A stretch of 64,000 nt of DNA. Source: Liopterus haemorrhoidalis. Taxonomy: Eukaryota > Arthropoda > Insecta > Coleoptera > Dytiscidae. The notes below the pieces were generated by a model. That model did no database searches, was not told where the DNA came from, and saw only the letters and a program-made list of their open reading frames with translations. Below, piece after piece: positions 57,799 to 64,000 of the stretch. Position numbers and translations under genes: made by a program. How positions within the stretch are numbered: the first letter of the stretch is position 1; every line of letters starts with the position of its first letter. Location of the stretch: contig OZ020613.1 in the NCBI GenBank assembly GCA_963971575.1, positions 50,400,250 through 50,464,249 of the forward strand, written 5' to 3'.

Positions 57799-58808
57799 GA
57801 GTTCATATACACAAGAGTTATGAAAGTAAAAGACCGAAAATTCCTCCATAAAATGTTTATTATCTATCGTCGTTTTCCCAATTCTGCTGTCCTAGATTTT
57901 TACTAACTATATATTTTTTTAAATATAATACATAATTTTCTATGAAAACAAAAATCAAAATTACCTAAATTGATCGTATTTACTAGAGTTTATTACACTA
58001 TTTTTAATGGGCTAATGTTTGGGGGAAAATAAAGTACTGTATACTTAAAAACTAGGTAATTAGGTTAGGTTTAGTTCGTAAAAATCTAGGACAGCAGAAT
58101 TAGTAAAATAGGAAAACGATTATACTCTATCTCAGAAAGACTGATAGTAATAAAATTTATTATTTGTAAAAAAAAGTTATTGTTTTTTCACACAGAAGTG
58201 GCCCACAAAATATGAATAGTTCGAAACGAAATATTGTTAAAAACAACCGCATATTATATGGGAATATGTGTGCCGAATATGTGTGCCGCACATATTATAT
58301 GGGAATACGAACTAGGGTTAAACACAATAGATCATAAAAATGTTACCCTAAAATTTTGAGGAAAAATATGGTCACAGGGGTGCGTTTAATGATATGATAA
58401 ATATGGTCACAGGCGTGCGTTTAATAAAATGATAAATAGTAATATAGAAAATAGAAATACACAAAACCAATTTAAACGTGTTTAAAATGTGCACGCCACT
58501 GGTAACTGCCTGACAAAAAGATTTATTACTATTATCTGTCTCATTTTGTAATACGTAACTAACAGGTAAAGTTCATGTTTTATGTTGTATATTGACAATA
58601 CATTTATAATATTCTCATAGTATTGGTTCACACGGATACGCCAAAGTCTGTTTACACCACAACAGTCACCAAAGTAACCAGATCTAGTTTCGTATTACAA
58701 ATTGAGACGGATTATATCAGCCTTTCTGAGATAGAGTATAACAAATAATAAATATTTTAGGAAGGGATTTTCAATCTTTCACTTGTTAACCCTTGTGTAT
58801 ATGAACTC
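57799..58808. mobile_element. Fold-back element with long inverted arms, itself containing a second fold-back MITE
   Basis: The left arm GAGTTCATATACACAAG... (57799-57865, then 58122-58147) is the inverted copy of 58715-58808. The left arm is split by an inner inverted repeat: 57866-57902 (CGTTTTCCCAATTCTGCTGTCCTAGATTTTTAC) pairs with 58077-58120. Removing the inner repeat makes the outer arms collinear. The interior carries two 41-bp tandem repeats (58370-58440) and an AATATGTGTGCCG/CATATTATATGGGAATA duplication (58248-58308). Confidence 0.75.
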
Positions 58809-60711
58809 TTCCATTTTGTACAGATATCTTTCCAAAATACGCAAAGTAGTGCCTCTATTTTTCCGGAATTCTCGAACAGACTAAAATTGATTTGTTTGAA
58901 TTGCCCAGTAGGCGAATATAATCACCTATTAACTTTTGTGGTCCAAACTTATTAATTAAAATTTGAATTAAATTAAAAATATAAATGAAAATTATTTCAT
59001 TGAATTACTTATTCACCGCTATACAATAACTTTAAATTTATATGGGAATATATAAAGGGATATGACACAAAATTGTTAGTAATTAGTATTTACATATTTT
59101 TTTAAATTAGAAACACGAGGCATAACATACAATATTTCGTTTATTGTACAAAATTGACTAGAATCTTTAGTCAATTATTTGTTTTAAAAGGTTCATTGTA
59201 AACTGCAAACACTACCATCGTCATAAAAAAGAATAGTTTTAAATACGTTAGGGATAAATATGATGTATACACCGTAAATTTAAACAAATGTACGAAATCT
59301 TTCAATACATAATAAATTAATAAATAATTCAATAATTTCTTTACGATTTTACTTACATTAGCCGCCAAAAATGTTCGACATCGTAAAAGTTAGAAACATA
59401 ACCTAGAACTGGTTGTTCTAATGTTGAAAATAGAGTGATTTATACATATTTCTCAAACACAATTAAGTCTTATACTATAAGTTATTATTGTTTACTCTTC
59501 ATTTGGACAGTAAAACACTTCACTTTAACTTAAATTTGTTGAAATAGTTTTTTTAGGCAATTTATGTCCGTCAATCACAAACAGCTGTGAGGCTTTGGAT
59601 TCTTGTTAGTTGGAATTGGCGTTGTGGTTGGGAGATGGCCTTCGTTTGATCAGTAGCGCCAGCAAAATTATTTTCTAACAGGGATATTTTCATTAGATAC
59701 ACTTTTTAGCACACAGCAGGACCTGAAGCTAAATTTATTTAGCTTTAGAAGACAAAAAAATAAATAAATGAGAAATTTTTACTAAGAATGACAAAAAATT
59801 CAAATGAAATGAAAAGGACATTTTATAATGACAGTCAATTTAAGCTAGAATTTGCAATGTGAGTATGATTTACAAAGCTTAAACAAAATGGTTAAAAGTC
59901 CGAATTAATAGATAAAAATTACTAGATTTCAAAATCTAGTTCCGTCTAAACGTTTGGAATAGGGGAAAAATTTTAAGATCGTAGCGCCACGCGGATTTTT
60001 TTGAAACCATTCTAAATCAGATACCACTTGACATTTACTAGTAAATAATAGCGAAAAGTGTATCAAAAAACGACAAAAAATAAATAATTGTTTGGGATTT
60101 TCTGATTTTGTGAAGTGACATTACTTGTAAACATCTAAAATACTACATTTTGTGATCTGGTTTTAAGTTATGGCGGTTTTCCATTGTCGATTATTTTAAC
60201 TATATTGGGGGAAATAATAATTCCCGTGTTGTTTACCAAGGGGTAGAAATCTACAATGCTGGGCATATAATATTGTGTGGAGTCACTGAAAAAAACAGAG
60301 AGTTCATAAAGATTTATGCATTATGCCTACAAACTTGTGCATTACAAACCCACACACAATAACAGGAATTTTCAAGATATGCGATAATAAATACAAAATT
60401 GAAAATATTTTTTGTAGTCACTATCATTAAAATGTAATGAGCAAACTTTGATATAAGGGCTCACTTTTTTTCCAATTTTTAAATTGTTTATCTAAACATC
60501 GCGTCGATTCCTAACCTCTTGCTTTCCCAATTTTGTTTCGAACCGTACGGTGTCTGATATTAGTGGAAACAAATGAAACGATATTTCCGGGTTTCTTCTT
60601 TGCAATGAATTGCATATAGGCACAAAACGAAATTTTATCTGATGTACACAAGTTCATGAAACGCTCACCAGATGGTAGGGTGCTTAGCTGCAAATCCCTA
60701 TAGCATATATA
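58809..60711. other. AT-rich intergenic sequence
   Basis: No gene or identified element. The near copy of the 57740 repeat is at 59940-59963. Confidence 0.35.
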
Positions 60712-61037
60712 GTGCGTTCAAAGGTGAGTTTGCAGTACAGGGCATATGGAGTAGTTCTTTTTCATACTCTCTAATGGGTTTACACAATGACGCTATCCTT
60801 TTCTTGCTTGTCGACGTTGCCAGCTCTAAAACGCGCTGATCTGTGAAGATGCAGAATTCTACAAATGGTCATTTGTTTTTGTTGAGTGTTATTTTGAGTT
60901 TAATAAGAGTTGATTTTTGTAAATCATACGAGTTTTTCATATTATTATAATTGACACATTTGACACTTTTACAACATTTGGCAACATCGCTCCCATTTGC
61001 CATAAGAGCTATACTGCAAACTCACCTTTGAACGCTC
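60712..61037. mobile_element. MITE with TA target site (326 bp)
   Basis: GTGCGTTCAAAGGTGAGTTT at the left and its inverted copy AAACTCACCTTTGAACGCTC at the right form about 25-bp terminal repeats. TA flanks each side (60710-60711, 61038-61039). This pattern is typical of Tc1/mariner-type non-autonomous elements. There is no coding capacity. Confidence 0.82.
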
Positions 61038-61117
61038 TATAGTTGTCTAATCGCCATTTTTCGAGGCTACACTTTTTGTACTGCGTGTATATTTTGAACT
61101 TTTTAATTTTTACGTAA

Positions 61118-61199
61118 TAACCGGGACAAAATGACAAACTGGCCGGGACCATATCTTCATACCGGGACAATCCCGGTCAAACCGGGACGTATGGTAAGC
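61118..61199 (-). mobile_element. hAT terminal fragment
   Basis: Several CCGGGAC repeats end in ACGTATGGTAAGCC. On the minus strand this reads GGCTTACCATACGTCCCGG..., close to hAT ends of the GGGTGACCATACGTCC type and to the MITE end at 44280. No partner end is seen. Confidence 0.5.
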
Positions 61200-61208
61200 C
61201 TATGTATA

Positions 61209-62051
61209 GAGGGTGTTCAATCTTAGTGTGCCACCATTGCTATCTCGAGAACTACAAGAGCTACGAGGTTGGTTAAATTAGCAAAGAAATACCATTTTGC
61301 AAGTCTATTACAAAACTATTAACAATTTTTTTTAATGATCAGTGGTTCTCCAAATATATGACCCAACTTCTTATTTTAAATGAGAACATATTTTTTTTAT
61401 ATTTTTGTTCGGAAGGAAATTTTATTCTGAATTCAACGAATACACAGTTTAGTACCCTTACATTACAAAATTTTTGAGAAAAATGCATATTAAATTTACA
61501 CTAATTTAAATAAAATCGCACAGGAATCAGCGTGCTATGAATGAAACAAATAAACAAATCATAATATATTTGTTTGTTTGATTAATTATTAAATGTCAAT
61601 TCGACTATTTTGTGAAGATTTTTGTTAAATTGGCGAATCTAATTAAAAAATATATCATTTTACACATGAACAAAAAGTTGATATGTTTGAAGTATACCTT
61701 TTATGCCGTAAAAATGCTGGAGCTAAAAATTCATAGCACGCTGATTCCTGTGCAATTTGATTTAAATTAATGTCAATTTAATATGTATTTTTCTCAAAAT
61801 TTTTATGATGTAAGGATACTAAACTGTGTGTTGAATTCAGAATAAAATTCCCTTCCGAACAAAAATATAAAAGATATATGTTCTCATTTCAATTTGGGTT
61901 CCATATTTGGAGAACCACTGATCATAAAATAATTTTGTTAATAGTTTTGTAATAGACTTGCAAAATGGTATTTCTTTGCTGATTTAACCAACCTCGTAGC
62001 TCTTATAGTTCTCGAGATAGCAATGGTGGCACACTTAGATTGAACACCCTG
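61209..62051. mobile_element. Large fold-back MITE (843 bp, arms about 335 bp, TA target site)
   Basis: The left arm starts GAGGGTGTTCAATCTTAGTG and the right arm ends CACTTAGATTGAACACCCTG. Complementarity continues inward to GCGTGCTATGAAT / ATTCATAGCACGC near 61543 and 61729. A loop of about 185 bases separates the arms. TA flanks both ends (61207-61208, 62052-62053). The arms are over 90 percent alike by eye. Confidence 0.88.
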
Positions 62052-62386
62052 TATATTAAAAATCATAAATTTTGTAAAAAGAATCCACGTTTTCTCTCGT
62101 TTGTAAGCACGGTGTTGCAAAATATTCGATAATTTTCTAAATAATTGTCAGCACAAACATTTTTTTGTACCTTTCCGGTTTACAGATTAATATGCATTTC
62201 TCAGATTTTTTCAGTTTTTTAAATTATCCCCCTTGGGTTATAGGTTGCGGGACAGTTTTTTAGCATATTTGTGGCAAAAATGTTTTGGGGATATTGTCTT
62301 ATAACCATCTGAAATGTGTAGAAATAAAATATGTGGTTGAAAAAATAATGTAACAGATATAGTCTCCAATTTTATTAATATAGATC

Positions 62387-62486
62387 AGTGGTCTTCAACC
62401 ATCTTATATCTGCGGAACCCTACAGTTTAAATGCTATTTATTTAAAAACCCCAATACAAAAAGCCACAATAAGCTGTTTTTTTTTT
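62387..62486 (+). mobile_element. hAT-like terminus fragment
   Basis: CAGTGGTCTTCAACCATC followed by TGCGGAACCCTACAG matches a widespread hAT terminus pattern (CAGTGGTTCTCAACC...TGCGGAACCC). No right end is found before the family A fragment. Confidence 0.5.
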
Positions 62487-62554
62487 AACCATGGGGGTTC
62501 TTCCTGCAGGATTAACCGCAGGGAGGAAACCGCCGTCGCACGCCTCCGTATAGG
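62487..62554 (+). mobile_element. Family A ORF2 fragment (68 bp)
   Basis: AACCATGGGGGTTCTTCC...CGTATAGG is the inverse of the sequence at about 2005-2080 in copy 2. It encodes W-G-S-S-C-R-I-N-R-R-E-E-T-A-type residues just after the RNase H domain. It has neither the tail nor the UTR, so it is not an ordinary 5'-truncated insertion. Confidence 0.8.
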
Positions 62555-62555
62555 C

Positions 62556-63540
62556 CAGGGGTCGGGAACCTTTCGGTGACCAAAGTGAAAGAGCCAAATC
62601 TTTATTGAAAAAAAAAACAATAACATGGAAGAGCCGCTAAAAATATATGCTATATTTAAAAAAAAAATCGTAAAAATTGTTTATTTGTTTTAAAATAATC
62701 AATTATTACAATAAATTAATATTTACTTATATATTTAGTTTGCAATACCTATTGCACTTGCCAGTATATTACAATATATGAATTTCTTTAATGGGACGAT
62801 TGCTCCTACATAGTTTTCGATAAGACTATTTGGTGAATATTCAGTAATCTTTAACTTAAGGCAGCACTCAAGTTTCAGGTCAGTAAGATTACTTCTTAAC
62901 TGACGCTTTATTAATTTCATATGTGAAAAGACTTGCGCACAGTAATATGTGGATCCGAAATTGTCAGTAGTCCAAAAGCATAATTTTTTAAATGACTGAA
63001 CGATTCTGGAGACGGTTCCAAGCTTCGAAAACAATTTTATCTACATTTTGAAGATTGTGAATTTCGGTCCACTTATGCTGGGAAAATAATATGCACTTTT
63101 CTCTTTCTAAACTTTCCACTTCAGAATTAAGTTTTAAGAATAAATTATTCCATAAATCTTTGGATTTCAAATCCAATAATCCAAAGTTCAAATTGTGCCT
63201 GATTAATCAATGGGAATGGTGATAAATGTAATTGCTGCATATCTGCTTCAATTGGATTTGTCAAAAAAGCTAGTATAGCTTTATATTTTCTAAACTCTAA
63301 ATCTTTCTCCAAGAGCTTCTTGCATTTTAACAATAGTTTGTGCAGAAAAAAATGCATTAATAACGTTGTTATTGCCCTTATGTTTTTGTAAATTAATAAA
63401 ATGAAAAAATGTTTCTGCACGTAAATCAATCACAAATACAGATAACTTTTTTTCGAAACAAATTATCTCTTCTAAAAGAGAATATGCAGTATTTCCTTTT
63501 TACAGGCAGAAAGTTGAAAATTAAAAAATAAATTACCGTA
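62556..63540 (-). mobile_element. hAT transposon remnant
   Basis: CAGGGGTCGGGAACCTTTCGG at 62556 is a typical hAT end followed by AGAGCC repeats (62589, 62631). On the minus strand the transposase C-terminus reads toward this end. The other end is not clear before 63540. Confidence 0.75.
62735..63440 (-). pseudogene. hAT transposase C-terminal half, broken
   Basis: Three overlapping minus-strand pieces make up the C-terminus. 63429-63145 contains A-I-L-A-F-L-T-N-P-I-E-A-D. 63191-62988 contains L-N-S-E-V-E-S-L-E-R-E-K. 63034-62735 contains S-T-Y-Y-C-A-Q-V-F-S-H-M-K and R-S-N-L-T-D-L-K-L-E-C-C-L. The last matches the hAT dimerisation-region pattern C-x2-x-F-S-x-M-K...R-S-x-L-T-D-x-x-L. Frameshifts near 63160 and 63020 separate the pieces. 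The N-terminal BED finger and first catalytic residues are missing. Confidence 0.72.
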
Positions 63541-63796
63541 TATTCCGGCAAATAACGCGCACTTCAAATCTGAATAGATTTATTTTAATTTTTGCATGTA
63601 TTCCTCGTATAGCGCGCACCCTTATAATCTGCTTTCCTGGAAACACTTTTGTTCTAAATCTAACAGTTTGGACGGTACTGAAGACGATTTTTTGTGGATA
63701 GACGATGACGAAACTAATGACGAAAGTACATCTGAATTTGATGATATACCTGATAATATTAGCGAAGACGAATTTGATGAACTTTTTATGTCATAA
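63540..63796 (+). pseudogene. pogo/Tigger-type transposon remnant (end plus transposase C-terminus)
   Basis: TACCGTATATTCCGGC...AACGCGCAC (63537-63563) resembles pogo-family termini. The reading frame 63660-63796 gives S-N-S-L-D-G-T-E-D-D-F-L-W followed by an acidic tail and a stop, the usual C-terminal signature of pogo-like transposases (S-N-A-L-D-G-T-E-D-D). Terminus and C-terminus lie only about 100 bases apart, so most of the transposase has been deleted. A related TATACCCGGCGTACAACG sits at the very end of the window (63982-64000). Confidence 0.65.
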
Positions 63797-64000
63797 TAAA
63801 GATTATTTAAATTAATAATTAAGGTAATTTTTTTGTTATGTATATAAATAATATAAATAAATATGTATAAATTTAGATAGTTTAGTTGATTAGTATTTAT
63901 ATTATGTATTCATTATATAACAGTAATCCTATTTATACCCTATTTACAGTATTACCATTCTAATCTTCGAACGGGTAAATTTTATACCCGGCGTACAACG
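63797..64000. other. AT-rich sequence to the window edge
   Basis: Nothing coding. TTTATACCCGGCGTACAACG at the extreme right may start another pogo-type terminus. Confidence 0.35.

Noticed and set aside
58248..58440. CRISPR-like array or satellite
   Set aside because: Only two or three imperfect direct repeats with no regular spacers, inside a fold-back element of a eukaryotic genome.

Overview
The window is eukaryotic, AT-rich and built almost entirely of mobile elements in various stages of decay, many nested inside one another. There is no clear host single-copy gene. The mix (Polinton/adintovirus capsid genes, I-like and Jockey-like non-LTR elements, gypsy, piggyBac, mariner/Tc1, P element, hAT and pogo pieces) is typical of an arthropod. 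A sap-sucking hemipteran such as an aphid relative is my best guess, but it is inferred from family resemblance only. Products are assigned by recognising motifs, not by database search.

Layout. (1) 1-29100 is one Polinton/adintovirus-like element split by later insertions. Its left part (packaging ATPase on the minus strand at the window edge, then a phospholipase A2-like core gene) lies at 1-1460. Its capsid part (penton, a small ORF, major capsid protein) lies at 24607-29097. A two-intron Cys-rich gene follows in two tandem copies (29070-31520). (2) Between these parts sit copies of an EN-RT-RNase H non-LTR retrotransposon, called family A: 861-1330, 1461-7058, 7059-13031 and 17924-24062. 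There is also a Jockey-like element, family B (13032-17102), and an unidentified Pro/Arg-rich coding remnant, X (17103-17923 plus 24063-24606). (3) A piggyBac element (26119-28546) interrupts the capsid gene. (4) 31523-34735 is a decayed gypsy pol. A second X copy (35861-37500) follows, with a short family B insertion just upstream of it.

(5) 37590-40370 is a P-element-like (THAP) transposase pseudogene carrying a hAT-type MITE. (6) 41057-44236 is a Tc1 transposase split by a 2.07-kb chimeric insert. The insert holds a gypsy LTR, rearranged gypsy pol pieces, an unknown ORF and a fold-back palindrome of 18S rRNA, all enclosed by a 6-bp duplication. (7) 46167-55335 is a mariner element containing a piggyBac element (46816-54214), which in turn contains a third non-LTR element and a hAT MITE. 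(8) 55336-64000 is gene-poor, with a mariner remnant, several fold-back MITEs, hAT pieces and a pogo remnant.

Few genes here could still work. The best candidates are family A copy 3 (both ORFs open), family A ORF2 in copies 2 and 4, and the second copy of the Cys-rich Polinton-associated gene, whose three exons stay in frame. Most target-site duplications can be read directly, so much of the insertion order can be reconstructed.
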